Shown here one piece after another: positions 43,133-51,589 of a stretch of DNA of 64,000 bases. A program made the translations under genes and the position numbers. Where the stretch lies: the NCBI GenBank assembly GCA_964455285.1, contig CAYVVG010000010.1, positions 1 to 64,000 on the forward strand. Direction: 5' to 3'. The notes under the pieces are model-generated. The model was given only the letters and a program-made list of their open reading frames with translations, searched no databases and was not told the DNA's origin. The stretch comes from CAIVAT01 sp964455285. Lineage in GTDB: Bacteria > Bacteroidota > Bacteroidia > Bacteroidales > FEN-979. The first letter of the stretch is position 1. Each line of letters starts with the position of its first letter.

Positions 43133-44770
43133 TTATTCGGGGAATATACCGGTAAATCTGAAGAGTTTCCCGTCGAAAAGCCCCCGGTCGCTCAGTTTCA
43201 GGTCGGGTATGACGAGCAGGGCCATAAAGGAAAGTGTCATGTACGGTGCCGATAAGGAGGATCCCATCTCTTTGACCCTGCTATCCATCCTTCGGTAGCG
43301 TCGTGCCGTTTCAAAGCCGTCGATTCCTGTCATGATCCCGGCAAAAGGGAGCGGGAGTACTTCGTTGTGTTCACCATCGACCCTTGCGATGCCGCCCCGT
43401 CCTTCAATAACCAGGTTTACCGCTTCGGCCAGCGAACGGTCATCCGCGCCCACCGCAACGATATTGTGGCTGTCGTGGGCAACCGACGAAGCGATGGCTC
43501 CGCGCCTGAGGCCAAAATTTCGGATAAAACCCACCGCCGCAGGAGCTTCGGCATAACGGTTCCGGACCACTATTTTCAGGATGTCCCGGTCGGTATCGCT
43601 CACAACATTCCCCTCCGACACCAGGGGTTCGGCCAGTTCAGAACCGGTGATCAGCTGGCCATTGTCGGCTGTCATCACGCGGATCCGGTCTTTGATGGGA
43701 ACCAGCTTCAGTTCCTTTTCATCAAAAGGTCCGATTCTGAACCGGTTGACCGGCACATCCTCCATGTGCGGGATCAGGGTCTTTCCGTTTTCCGCCACCC
43801 TGATCCCTCCGACAAAGGTCGCCATGACATGAAATGAAGCGAGGTTATCGACCACCACCAGATCGGCAGGGTCGCCGGGCTGCAACAACCCACCGTCGAG
43901 TTTGTAATGCCTGACCGGGTTCAGCGAGCAACTTCGGATCACGTTCATAGGATCAAGTCCCTTGGCAAGTGCCCTGCGGATGATCTGGTCGATGTGTCCG
44001 TCGACCAGATCGTCGGGGTGCTTGTCATCACTGCAGATCATGACACGATCGGGATATTGGTCGATCAGGGGCCACAGGGTCTCGAAATTCCGTGCCGCAC
44101 TTCCTTCCCGGATCAGGATGTGCATGCCGTAGCCAATTTTTTCTATGGCTTCTTCCAGCGAAAAGCACTCATGATCGGTGGTGATCCCTGCAGCGATATA
44201 CCGGGCGGCATCGAGGCCCCGCACTCCCGGTGCGTGGCCGTCGACCGGTTTGCCGGCCTGCGAAGCCAGTTTCAACTTCTGCATCACCTCCGCATCGCCC
44301 GACAGCACCCCCGGAAAATTCATCATTTCCGACAGGTAACGGATCTCAGGCATGGCCAGGAGTTCGCCAACCTCCTTAATGCCCACGATGGCACCCGCTG
44401 TTTCAAACGGGGTGGCCGGGACGCAGGAGGGAGCACCGAACCAGAAACGGAAGGGAACTCTTTTCCCGTTGGCGATCATGAATCGAACTCCGTCGATTCC
44501 CAATACATTGGCGATCTCATGGGGATCCGACACCGTGCCGGTCGTGCCGTGGATCACCGCAAGCCGGGCGAACTCGGACGGAATGAGCATGGAGCTTTCG
44601 ATATGGATGTGGGCATCGATCAGGCCGGGCAGGATGTACCGGTCGGTCTCCACCGGCTCCCGGCGAATCTCAAGGATCCTGCCCTCTTTCACCACAACCG
44701 TACCCGGGTGGATGGTCCCGGCAACCACATCGACGACATTCCCCCGGATCTCAAACGAAAGTTCTTCCAT
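43133..44770 (-). CDS. ade: Adenine deaminase
   Basis: The 545-residue amidohydrolase deaminates adenine to hypoxanthine. The metal site is GLIDAHIHIESSMLIPSEF; VSDPHEIANVLG, HAPGVRGLDA, TTDHECFSLEEA and ICSDDKHPDDLVDGHID match bacterial AdeC/YfhA-type enzymes. Hypoxanthine can then feed the Hpt encoded at 23893. It follows rlmN by 11 bp. Confidence 0.95.
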   Translation of the reverse strand: MEELSFEIRGNVVDVVAGTIHPGTVVVKEGRILEIRREPVETDRYILPGLIDAHIHIESSMLIPSEFARLAVIHGTTGTVSDPHEIANVLGIDGVRFMIANGKRVPFRFWFGAPSCVPATPFETAGAIVGIKEVGELLAMPEIRYLSEMMNFPGVLSGDAEVMQKLKLASQAGKPVDGHAPGVRGLDAARYIAAGITTDHECFSLEEAIEKIGYGMHILIREGSAARNFETLWPLIDQYPDRVMICSDDKHPDDLVDGHIDQIIRRALAKGLDPMNVIRSCSLNPVRHYKLDGGLLQPGDPADLVVVDNLASFHVMATFVGGIRVAENGKTLIPHMEDVPVNRFRIGPFDEKELKLVPIKDRIRVMTADNGQLITGSELAEPLVSEGNVVSDTDRDILKIVVRNRYAEAPAAVGFIRNFGLRRGAIASSVAHDSHNIVAVGADDRSLAEAVNLVIEGRGGIARVDGEHNEVLPLPFAGIMTGIDGFETARRYRRMDSRVKEMGSSLSAPYMTLSFMALLVIPDLKLSDRGLFDGKLFRFTGIFPE

Positions 44771-44781
44771 AATGCGGATTG

Positions 44782-45849
44782 TTAATGTTTTCGGGCCAGC
44801 TGACCGCAGGCCGCTTCAATGTCTTTCCCCCGGCTGTGCCGGATATTCACCACGAGGTTACATTTTTCGAGATAAGCTGCGAATGCCCGCACGCGGTCGT
44901 CAGCAGAGGGCTCAAAACCGGTCCCCTCCACGGGATTGTATTCGATCAGGTTGATCTTGACCGGGAAACTCCGGCAGAAGCGGGCCAGTTCACGGGCTTC
45001 CGACATTGAATCGTTGACCTTACCGAACAGGATATATTCGATCGTAAACCGTTTACCGGTTGTGGAGGAATAGTACTTCAGGGCTTCGGATATCTCCGTG
45101 AGCGGGTGTTTCAGGTTGAACGGAATGAGCCTGTTGCGCAATTCATCGGTCGGAGCGTGCAGGGAAAGGGCAAAGTGGTAACGGGCCCGGTCGTCGGCCA
45201 TCTTCCGTATCATCTTCGGGATCCCCACGCTGGAAACCGTGATCCTTTGCGGCGACAGGCCGAGTCCGCCGGGATCCGTGATGTGCTCGATGGCCCGTGA
45301 CACCGCTTCGTAATTGAGAAAGGGCTCTCCCATGCCCATAAATACCAGATTCGATATCCGGGATTTGGGATCCGGCAGGTTTTTCTCCGGTTTTAACGGG
45401 TCTGCCACAGGCAGCGCAAGGGTCACCTGGTCGAAGATCTCCCCGGTCAGCAGGTTTCGGGCGAAACCCATCTTCCCGGTGGCACAGAAAGCACATCCAA
45501 GGGCGCACCCGGCCTGTGAGGAGATGCAGAGGGTCACCCGCTCCCCGGAAGGGATCCATACACGTTCGACCACAAGGCCATCATGCAACCGGAGCGCGGT
45601 TTTCAGGGTACCATCGGCACTGGTGCGATGTTCGGCCGCGACGGCTGTGTGCAGCGTAAAATGACTTTTCAGCAATTGCCTGAGAGCGGCAGGCAACGAG
45701 GTCATCTCATCCCATGATCCGGCCGATTTCTTCCACAGCCATTCCCATACCTGCCGGGCCCGGAATCTCTGTTCACCCTGGTCAAGAAGAAAGCACTCCA
45801 GTTCCGGAAAGTCGAGGGACCGGATATCGGGGGGAATCTTACCACTCAT
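44782..45849 (-). CDS. rlmN: 23S rRNA/tRNA (adenine-C2) methyltransferase RlmN
   Basis: The 355-residue radical-SAM enzyme has the 4Fe-4S motif CALGCAFC (CxxxCxxC) in AGCALGCAFCATGKMGF, LVFMGMGEPFLN, and the C-terminal catalytic cysteine region NIRHSRGKDIEAACGQLA. It methylates A2503 of 23S rRNA and A37 of some tRNAs. The start overlaps the DUF4468 stop by 11 bp. Confidence 0.95.
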   Translation of the reverse strand: MSGKIPPDIRSLDFPELECFLLDQGEQRFRARQVWEWLWKKSAGSWDEMTSLPAALRQLLKSHFTLHTAVAAEHRTSADGTLKTALRLHDGLVVERVWIPSGERVTLCISSQAGCALGCAFCATGKMGFARNLLTGEIFDQVTLALPVADPLKPEKNLPDPKSRISNLVFMGMGEPFLNYEAVSRAIEHITDPGGLGLSPQRITVSSVGIPKMIRKMADDRARYHFALSLHAPTDELRNRLIPFNLKHPLTEISEALKYYSSTTGKRFTIEYILFGKVNDSMSEARELARFCRSFPVKINLIEYNPVEGTGFEPSADDRVRAFAAYLEKCNLVVNIRHSRGKDIEAACGQLARKH

Positions 45850-46417
45850 CTTTTTTGACCACCGTCGGTTTCATTTTCTCCTTCAGGGTGGTGATCAGCC
45901 GCTGCATGGTGGTATCGACCTGGTAGAGGTACATGTCCCATTTCGGATTGTACGCAGGGTCCGACCGGTTCATCCATTTTTCGATGGGATTTCGCGACGC
46001 ACCTTTCAGGTTGAAGTCGGTGAGGGTGAACCGGTACTTGTTTTCCTTCAGTTCGATCCGGATCTGGTAAACGATGATCCCTCCTTCCCGCGCCACGCCG
46101 GAAGCCTCGTCGGTATAGAAGATACGCATGCGGCCCTGTCCTTCGATCCGGCCATTCTCTTTACTCTGGACAGAATACACCGATTGGGGATTTAAATAAT
46201 AGTATCCGAACCATTCAATGGCCTTGTCGTACAGGTAGCCGGCCGTTCCCGGCTGGTCCACCACTTCGCGCAACTGGATCTTTTTCGAATCAGGGTCAAC
46301 GGGCAGGTTATACGTATAGCTTTGCCCGGCGGCCTGTGGAGACCAGGCAAGACCGGCCAGCATCACAACCCAGGCAAGCCGGAAAACAGTGACTTTCATG
46401 TAAGCAGGTTTTTCCAT
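45839..46417 (-). CDS. DUF4468-domain exported protein
   Basis: A signal peptide (VFRLAWVVMLAGLAWSPQAAG) is followed by the DUF4468 domain (about 40-150: IQLREVVDQPGTAGYLYDKAIEWFGYYY, QGRMRIFY, IRIELKENKYRFTLTDF). This family is nearly confined to Bacteroidota and its function is unknown. ATG 46417 gives 192 residues; ATG 46399 (MKVTVFRL) gives a tighter signal peptide and is equally likely. It is the first gene of the run to rlmN and ade. It lies just past the groEL terminator. Confidence 0.8.
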   Translation of the reverse strand: MEKPAYMKVTVFRLAWVVMLAGLAWSPQAAGQSYTYNLPVDPDSKKIQLREVVDQPGTAGYLYDKAIEWFGYYYLNPQSVYSVQSKENGRIEGQGRMRIFYTDEASGVAREGGIIVYQIRIELKENKYRFTLTDFNLKGASRNPIEKWMNRSDPAYNPKWDMYLYQVDTTMQRLITTLKEKMKPTVVKKDEW

Positions 46418-46442
46418 GTACAATATTATGCAAAATTGCACA

Positions 46443-46472
46443 AAAAAAGCCCTGATCGCTCAGGGCTTTTTT
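46443..46472 (-). terminator. Intrinsic terminator after groEL
   Basis: The 13-bp stem (AAAAAAGCCCTGA / TCAGGGCTTTTTT, loop TCGC) lies 16 bases beyond the groEL stop, with a T tract in the minus-strand reading direction. Confidence 0.9.
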
Positions 46473-46487
46473 CAACAGGAATCCCAT

Positions 46488-48125
46488 TTAGTACATATCA
46501 CCCATGCCGCCCATGCCCGGATTCATCGGGGGCATAGCCGGTTTTTCTTCTTTATGGTTAACGAGTACACACTCGGTCGTCAGCAGCATGCTGGCGATTG
46601 AAGCGGCATTTTCAAGCGCCACGCGGGCCACCTTGGTCGGGTCGATAACTCCCGACTGGTACAGGTTTTCATAAACCTCGGTGCGGGCATTGAATCCGTA
46701 ATCGTCCTTGCCTTCCTTCACCTTCTGGATGATCACCGAACCTTCGAGGCCGGCGTTCTCCACGATCTGGCGGAGGGGTTCTTCGAGTGCGCGCTTCACG
46801 ATGGCGATACCGGTGGTTTCGTCTTCGTTGTCACCCTTGAAATCCTGGATGGCTTTCTGGGCGCGAAGGTAGGCAACACCGCCGCCCGGGATGATCCCCT
46901 CTTCGATGGCGGCACGGGTGGCGTGCAGCGCATCTTCGAAGCGGTCTTTTTTCTCCTTCATTTCGATCTCGGAGGCAGCCCCCACGTAAATGACGGCCAC
47001 ACCGCCGGCCAGTTTGGCCAGGCGTTCCTGCAGCTTCTCCTTGTCGTAGTCGGAGGTGGTGGTGCCGATCTGGGCCTTGATCTGGTTGATGCGGGCGGTA
47101 ATATCTTCCTTCTTCCCGTTCCCGTTGATGATCGTGGTGTTCTCCTTGTCGATGGTCACCTTTTCAGCCTGTCCGAGGTACTGCAGGGTGGCATCCTCCA
47201 GCTTGTACCCTTTCTCTTCGCTGATGACCACACCGCCGGTCAGAACCGCGATATCCTCGAGCATCTCCTTGCGGCGGTCGCCGAATCCGGGAGCCTTAAC
47301 AGCGGCCACTTTCAGCGTCCCGCGGATCTTGTTCACCACCAGGGTGGCCAGGGCTTCCCCTTCCACATCCTCGCTGATGATGATCAGCGGACGACCGGTC
47401 TGGACCACTTTTTCGAGCACCGGGAGGAGGTCCTTCATGACACTGACTTTTTTGTCATAGATGAGAAGGTAGGGAGTTTCATACACGGTCTCCATCTTTT
47501 CGGTGTCGGTCACGAAATAGGGGCTGATGTAGCCGCGGTCGAACTGCATTCCTTCGACCACCTTCACGGTTGTTTCGATCCCCTTGGCCTCTTCGATGGT
47601 GATGACGCCTTCCTTCTTCACTTTTCCCATGGCCTCGGCAATCATCTTGCCGATAAAGGAATCGTTGTTGGCCGAGATGGATGCGACCTGCTCGATCTTC
47701 TCCATGCTGTCGCCCACCTTCTGCGATTGTTTCTTCAGCGAAGCGATCACCTCGGTCACGGCTTTGTCGATCCCGCGTTTCAGATCCATCGGATTGGCTC
47801 CGGCGGTGACATTCTTAAGACCGGTGGTAAAGATCGACTGCGCCAAAACCGTGGCGGTGGTGGTTCCGTCGCCGGCCAGGTCGCTGGTCTTTGAGGCTAC
47901 CTCTTTCACCATCTGGGCTCCCATGTTTTCGATCGGCTCTTTCAGCTCGATCTCTTTGGCAACCGATACGCCGTCTTTTGTCACGGCGGGGGCTCCGTAT
48001 GATTTCTCGATGATTACATTTCTGCCTTTGGGACCCAGGGTCACTTTGACAGCATTCGAAAGCTCATCAACGCCCTTTTTCAGTGCTTCACGGGCCTTGA
48101 TGCTGAATATAATATCTTTTGCCAT
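46488..48125 (-). CDS. groEL: Chaperonin GroEL (60 kDa)
   Basis: The 545-residue chaperonin begins MAKDIIFSIKAREALKKG, with VTLGPKGRNVIIEKSYG, the ATP-binding DGTTTATVLAQ and the C-terminal GGM tail (NPGMGGMGDMY). ATG 48125 is the conserved start. It lies 55 bp downstream of groES and is followed by a strong terminator. I see no CIRCE element upstream of groES, consistent with other heat-shock control in this phylum. Confidence 0.98.
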   Translation of the reverse strand: MAKDIIFSIKAREALKKGVDELSNAVKVTLGPKGRNVIIEKSYGAPAVTKDGVSVAKEIELKEPIENMGAQMVKEVASKTSDLAGDGTTTATVLAQSIFTTGLKNVTAGANPMDLKRGIDKAVTEVIASLKKQSQKVGDSMEKIEQVASISANNDSFIGKMIAEAMGKVKKEGVITIEEAKGIETTVKVVEGMQFDRGYISPYFVTDTEKMETVYETPYLLIYDKKVSVMKDLLPVLEKVVQTGRPLIIISEDVEGEALATLVVNKIRGTLKVAAVKAPGFGDRRKEMLEDIAVLTGGVVISEEKGYKLEDATLQYLGQAEKVTIDKENTTIINGNGKKEDITARINQIKAQIGTTTSDYDKEKLQERLAKLAGGVAVIYVGAASEIEMKEKKDRFEDALHATRAAIEEGIIPGGGVAYLRAQKAIQDFKGDNEDETTGIAIVKRALEEPLRQIVENAGLEGSVIIQKVKEGKDDYGFNARTEVYENLYQSGVIDPTKVARVALENAASIASMLLTTECVLVNHKEEKPAMPPMNPGMGGMGDMY

Positions 48126-48180
48126 TGTTCTGTTCTTTAAAATTTGGTGATCATTTAATTGCTTGAAGGTGGTTGATGGG

Positions 48181-48459
48181 TCAGACGATCGCGACGATGT
48201 CGGATTCACGCATGATCAGGTAGTTGTTTCCGTCGATGGTGATCTCGGTGCCGGCGTACTTTCCGTAGAGAACGCTGTCTCCGACCTTTACGGTCATCGG
48301 CTCGTCTTTCTTACCGGGTCCTACGGCAATCACAGTGCCTTTCTGGGGTTTTTCCTTTGCAGTGTCGGGGATGATGATCCCCCCGGCGGTCTTGTCTTCC
48401 GCCGCGGCGGCCTCAACCAGAACGCGATCGGCCAACGGTTTGATCTTCACTTGTGCCAT
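48181..48459 (-). CDS. groES: Co-chaperonin GroES (10 kDa)
   Basis: The 92-residue lid of the chaperonin has IKPLADRVLVEAAAAEDKTAGG (mobile loop), IIIPDTAKEKPQKG, VLYGKYAGTEITIDG and ends VAIV-like (SDIVAIV). It is in the usual order groES-groEL. Confidence 0.97.
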   Translation of the reverse strand: MAQVKIKPLADRVLVEAAAAEDKTAGGIIIPDTAKEKPQKGTVIAVGPGKKDEPMTVKVGDSVLYGKYAGTEITIDGNNYLIMRESDIVAIV

Positions 48460-48589
48460 GTTTCAATACTATTTAAGGTTTAACAAAATATTTTATTACC
48501 AAGTGGCAGGCATCCCTCCCTGTCATATGTCGTGCCAAACCCGCAGAAAGATACTTTTCGGGACATTTTTTCAGTCGGATCCCCCCGGT

Positions 48590-48627
48590 GAAAAAAAAAT
48601 GTCAGATTGTGCTGACAATCTGACATT
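48590..48627 (-). terminator. Intrinsic terminator after secG
   Basis: A 13-bp perfect stem (AATGTCAGATTGT and complement, loop GCTG) is followed on the minus strand by a run of T, 27 bases beyond the secG stop. It separates the recG-to-secG run from groES-groEL. Confidence 0.9.
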
Positions 48628-48654
48628 CCTTCCCTCCGGGGAACCCGGAAATGG

Positions 48655-48990
48655 TTATTTCTTCTGGGTGGGAGGCGCCTGAAAATCCTGGATGGGGGCC
48701 GTTTTGCTCTCGTCGATCTGCTTCTGGATCTCGCTCTGTGCCGATTCCGGCTTACCCGATGACTTCGGGATCACAAAGATGGAAAAGAGGCTGAGCACCA
48801 GCAGGGCGATGGCCAGTGTCCAGGTCGATTTTTCGAGAAAATCGGCGGTCTTCCTCACCCCCATGAACTGGTTGGAGGAGGCGAAGTTGGAGGCAAGGCC
48901 GCCCCCTTTGGAGTTCTGGACAAGCACCACCAGGATCATCAGCACACAGATGATCAGGATCAGGACCGAAATCAGGATGTAAAGACCCAT
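48655..48990 (-). CDS. secG: Preprotein translocase subunit SecG
   Basis: The 111-residue protein has two membrane helices (about 4-22 and 53-71), with the SecG motif VLVQNSKGGGLAS between them and a polar tail. It stabilises SecYE in the inner membrane. It lies downstream of the TPR-like gene, with a 7-bp tandem repeat just upstream of its start. Confidence 0.94.
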   Translation of the reverse strand: MGLYILISVLILIICVLMILVVLVQNSKGGGLASNFASSNQFMGVRKTADFLEKSTWTLAIALLVLSLFSIFVIPKSSGKPESAQSEIQKQIDESKTAPIQDFQAPPTQKK

Positions 48991-48998
48991 GGAGATAA

Positions 48999-49033
48999 AC
49001 GATTTATGATTAACGATTTACGATTTACGATTG
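48999..49033. repeat. 7-bp tandem repeat (ACGATTT), five units
   Basis: Five heptamers: ACGATTT, ATGATTA, ACGATTT, ACGATTT, ACGATTG, in the 48-bp gap between the TPR-like gene and secG. Confidence 0.9.
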
Positions 49034-49038
49034 ATATT

Positions 49039-49788
49039 TCAGGCAGGCAGGTTAAAAGATGATTCGTTGGTACCCGGAGCCAGTTTTTCAATTTGGGCTG
49101 CAAAGTAACGACTTTTTTCTTGATTTATCAAGGATAATTTCTCGTAAATATGAATGGCCTTGTGGAGATTGCCCTGTTTGGCATACAGCAATGCAAGCGT
49201 CTCGCTGACGATCTCTTCCTCGTCAAAGTTACTTCTGATGGCACTTTCCGCCGGGTTGAAGAAGGAGCTCCGGGGCTTGGAGATCCTCGGCTCGTCGCGG
49301 ATAAATTTGTCGATGAGCGAGGCTTTCGATACGCGAACATCCGGTTCCGAAACATCCTCCCTTCCTTTCGCGGCATTGATCTCGGCGATCCTTCGTTTGA
49401 CGATGGCCAGCAATTCCTCCTCCGTGAACCGCTCGGCAGGGACAGGGATGGGGTCGGCGATCCAGGGTTCCGGAGGTTCAGCAAGTGCAGGTGCGACCGT
49501 ATCCGTAGATCCTGTGCGGGCAGGTCCGGAAGTCATTTCCGGTCTGTGCGATCCGCGGATGCGGGTGATGAGACCGCGAAGAACACCGCGATCGCCCGCA
49601 CAGGCGGCAGCCTTTTTCAATTGTTCCGGGTACCGGGGATCATCGGCTGCGAAGAACGCCCCTGCCAGTAGCAAATGCCCCGACTGGAAATAAGGATAGC
49701 GGCTCACTGCATCCTCCAGCAGGGCGATTTCCTCCCCGCCCGCACCGGCAGGGTCGCGCATCATCTGGATTAGGGTGGCGCCGTTCAT
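49039..49788 (-). CDS. Conserved hypothetical protein with C-terminal TPR-like helices
   Basis: The 249-residue protein has no signal peptide or membrane helix. The N-terminal part (about 1-70) is helical (LLEDAVSRYPYFQSGHLLLAGAF), the middle is Pro/Ala-rich and likely disordered, and the C-terminus (ALLYAKQGNLHKAIHIYEKLSLIN) is a TPR-like pair. Genes of this kind commonly lie between lptE and secG in Bacteroidota. Function unknown. Confidence 0.78.
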   Translation of the reverse strand: MNGATLIQMMRDPAGAGGEEIALLEDAVSRYPYFQSGHLLLAGAFFAADDPRYPEQLKKAAACAGDRGVLRGLITRIRGSHRPEMTSGPARTGSTDTVAPALAEPPEPWIADPIPVPAERFTEEELLAIVKRRIAEINAAKGREDVSEPDVRVSKASLIDKFIRDEPRISKPRSSFFNPAESAIRSNFDEEEIVSETLALLYAKQGNLHKAIHIYEKLSLINQEKSRYFAAQIEKLAPGTNESSFNLPA

Positions 49789-49811
49789 TGTCTAGATCAA
49801 ATCACCGTGTA

Positions 49812-50366
49812 TCACCAGTTCACCACCGCCTTGTTAAATATATCCTGCACCAGTTGGTCGGAAATATCGCTGATCAGCCCTTCCTGGACCGAAACCAGGT
49901 TGAGGGAGCTGGAATAATCCTGGTACCGGCTGAACGAGGTTTCCCAGTTTTGCTTTGTGTTGGTCTTATTAGTGAACCGGATGGTCACGCCGATCGTAAG
50001 CCGGTTCATTGCGGCAGTTTCATTGCCCCTGATGGCCACCGGTTGAATGTTATACTGCGTGATACTCCCTTCCAGGTTCAGGTCACCGTTGCGGTCGACC
50101 AGTACGAGATTGGTCTGCGAGGTGAAATAGTTCCGCAGGGCGTCGGTAAAGCTCCTTGAAAGCGTGGGGACCACGATGCCGGCATGGTTGGGCAGGTAGG
50201 CGATGGAGACTGTCCTGACCTCGGGCGAAATGGAGGCTCCGGTGAAAGAATAACTGACCCGGCAGCTCTGGCCGACCGGGACCAGCAGGCATAGCAACCC
50301 TACCAGCCGTGTAATTGCTGCACGTCCCGGGAATATTCTGAACCGGTCACGATCACTCGATGCCAT
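49812..50366 (-). CDS. lptE: LptE-like LPS-assembly lipoprotein
   Basis: The 184-residue protein has a signal with lipobox LLVPVGQSC (Cys35), then VSYSFTGASISPEVRTVSIAYLPN, the Bacteroidota LptE (DUF4136/LptE-like) pattern, and ends DISDQLVQDIFNKAVVNW. LptE plugs the LptD barrel that places LPS in the outer leaflet. ATG 50366 overlaps the sigma-54 activator stop by 14 bp. Confidence 0.85.
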   Translation of the reverse strand: MASSDRDRFRIFPGRAAITRLVGLLCLLVPVGQSCRVSYSFTGASISPEVRTVSIAYLPNHAGIVVPTLSRSFTDALRNYFTSQTNLVLVDRNGDLNLEGSITQYNIQPVAIRGNETAAMNRLTIGVTIRFTNKTNTKQNWETSFSRYQDYSSSLNLVSVQEGLISDISDQLVQDIFNKAVVNW

Positions 50367-51585
50367 ATTCTTTGATTTTCCGGTAGAGGGTCCGCTCGGA
50401 GATACCCAACTCCCCGGCGGCCTCCTTTCGTTTTCCGTCGTGCTTGGCCAATGCCCTGCGGATGAAGTCGATCTCTTTTTTCTCGAGTGAAAAAGACTCT
50501 TCCACCTCTTCGGGTTCCTGTATAGGCTCCTGTTCCTCAAACCGTTTGACGGGATTATGCACCAGGATCGGACGCGAAGGTTCCATCCCGTCTTCAAGGT
50601 CTTTGTACAGCCGTTCGATCAGGTGGGTGTTCTCCCCGATGATGCTCGAAATTCCGTCCTCATGCCGCATCAGGTTCATAACCAGTTGCTTGAGGTCGTT
50701 CATGTCCTTTTTCATATCGAAGAGGACCTTGTAAAGCAACTCCCGTTCGTTTAATTTCGAGGAGTCTTCCCCTTTATAGAGCACCGGCAGATCGCTGGAG
50801 GATCCACCCTGCGGCAGATATCGCTGCAGGGTGGCCGCATCGATCAGCCGGCTTTTTTCGATGATGCTGATCTGTTCGGTCAGGTTTTTCAGTTGCCGGA
50901 TATTGCCGGGCCACCGGTAAGCCCGCAACGCCTGCTGGGCCTCCTCGTCGAGCTGGATGGCGGGCATGCGGTACTTTTCTGCCGCATCGGATGCGAATTT
51001 CCGGAATAGCAGGTACACATCCTCCTTTCGCTCACGAAGAGCCGGAACAAGGATCGGCACCGTATTCAGGCGGTAGTAAAGGTCCTGGCGAAATTTCCCG
51101 CCCGCAATGGCGTCGGGAATGTTGACGTTGGTGGCAGCTACTACCCGAACATTGGTCTTCAGTACTTTGGAAGATCCGACCCGGATGAATTCACCCGTTT
51201 CAAGCACCCTGAGCAGCCTGACCTGGGTTCCCAGCGGCAGTTCGGCCACCTCGTCGAGGAAGATGGTGCCGCCATCGACCACTTCAAAATACCCCTTTCG
51301 CGCTTCGTGCGCCCCGGTGAAGGAGCCCTTTTCATGGCCAAAAAGTTCCGAATCAATGGTTCCTTCGGGAATGGCACCGCAATTTACCGCGATGTACGGA
51401 CCATGCTTGCGGGCACTTAACTGGTGTATGATCTTGGGAAAGAATTCCTTCCCCGTACCGCTTTCCCCCGATACCAGCACGGTGATATCTGTTGCGGCCA
51501 CCTGCCTTGCAATATCAATGGCACGGTCGAGCAAGAGAGAGTTCCCGATAATGCCAAAACGCTGCTTTATTGATAGGACATCCAT
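50353..51585 (-). CDS. Sigma-54-interacting AAA+ transcriptional activator, no receiver domain
   Basis: The 410-residue protein begins directly with the AAA+ domain (about 8-245). Walker A is VSGESGTGKEFF, the sigma-54 contact loop is GSFTGA (a variant of GAFTGA), Walker B is GGTIFLDEVAEL, and RWPGNIRQLKNL is sensor II. A helical linker (about 290-350) and a Fis-type HTH (RKEAAGELGISERTLYRKIKEYGI) follow. No N-terminal sensory domain is present. It lies four bases after pheT and overlaps lptE, a gene order common in this phylum. Target promoters are unknown. Confidence 0.93.
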   Translation of the reverse strand: MDVLSIKQRFGIIGNSLLLDRAIDIARQVAATDITVLVSGESGTGKEFFPKIIHQLSARKHGPYIAVNCGAIPEGTIDSELFGHEKGSFTGAHEARKGYFEVVDGGTIFLDEVAELPLGTQVRLLRVLETGEFIRVGSSKVLKTNVRVVAATNVNIPDAIAGGKFRQDLYYRLNTVPILVPALRERKEDVYLLFRKFASDAAEKYRMPAIQLDEEAQQALRAYRWPGNIRQLKNLTEQISIIEKSRLIDAATLQRYLPQGGSSSDLPVLYKGEDSSKLNERELLYKVLFDMKKDMNDLKQLVMNLMRHEDGISSIIGENTHLIERLYKDLEDGMEPSRPILVHNPVKRFEEQEPIQEPEEVEESFSLEKKEIDFIRRALAKHDGKRKEAAGELGISERTLYRKIKEYGIE

Positions 51586-51589
51586 AAGG

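Noticed and set aside
48460..48654. CIRCE operator upstream of groES
   Set aside because: No TTAGCACTC-N9-GAGTGCTAA-like inverted repeat is present; the only strong hairpin is the secG terminator.
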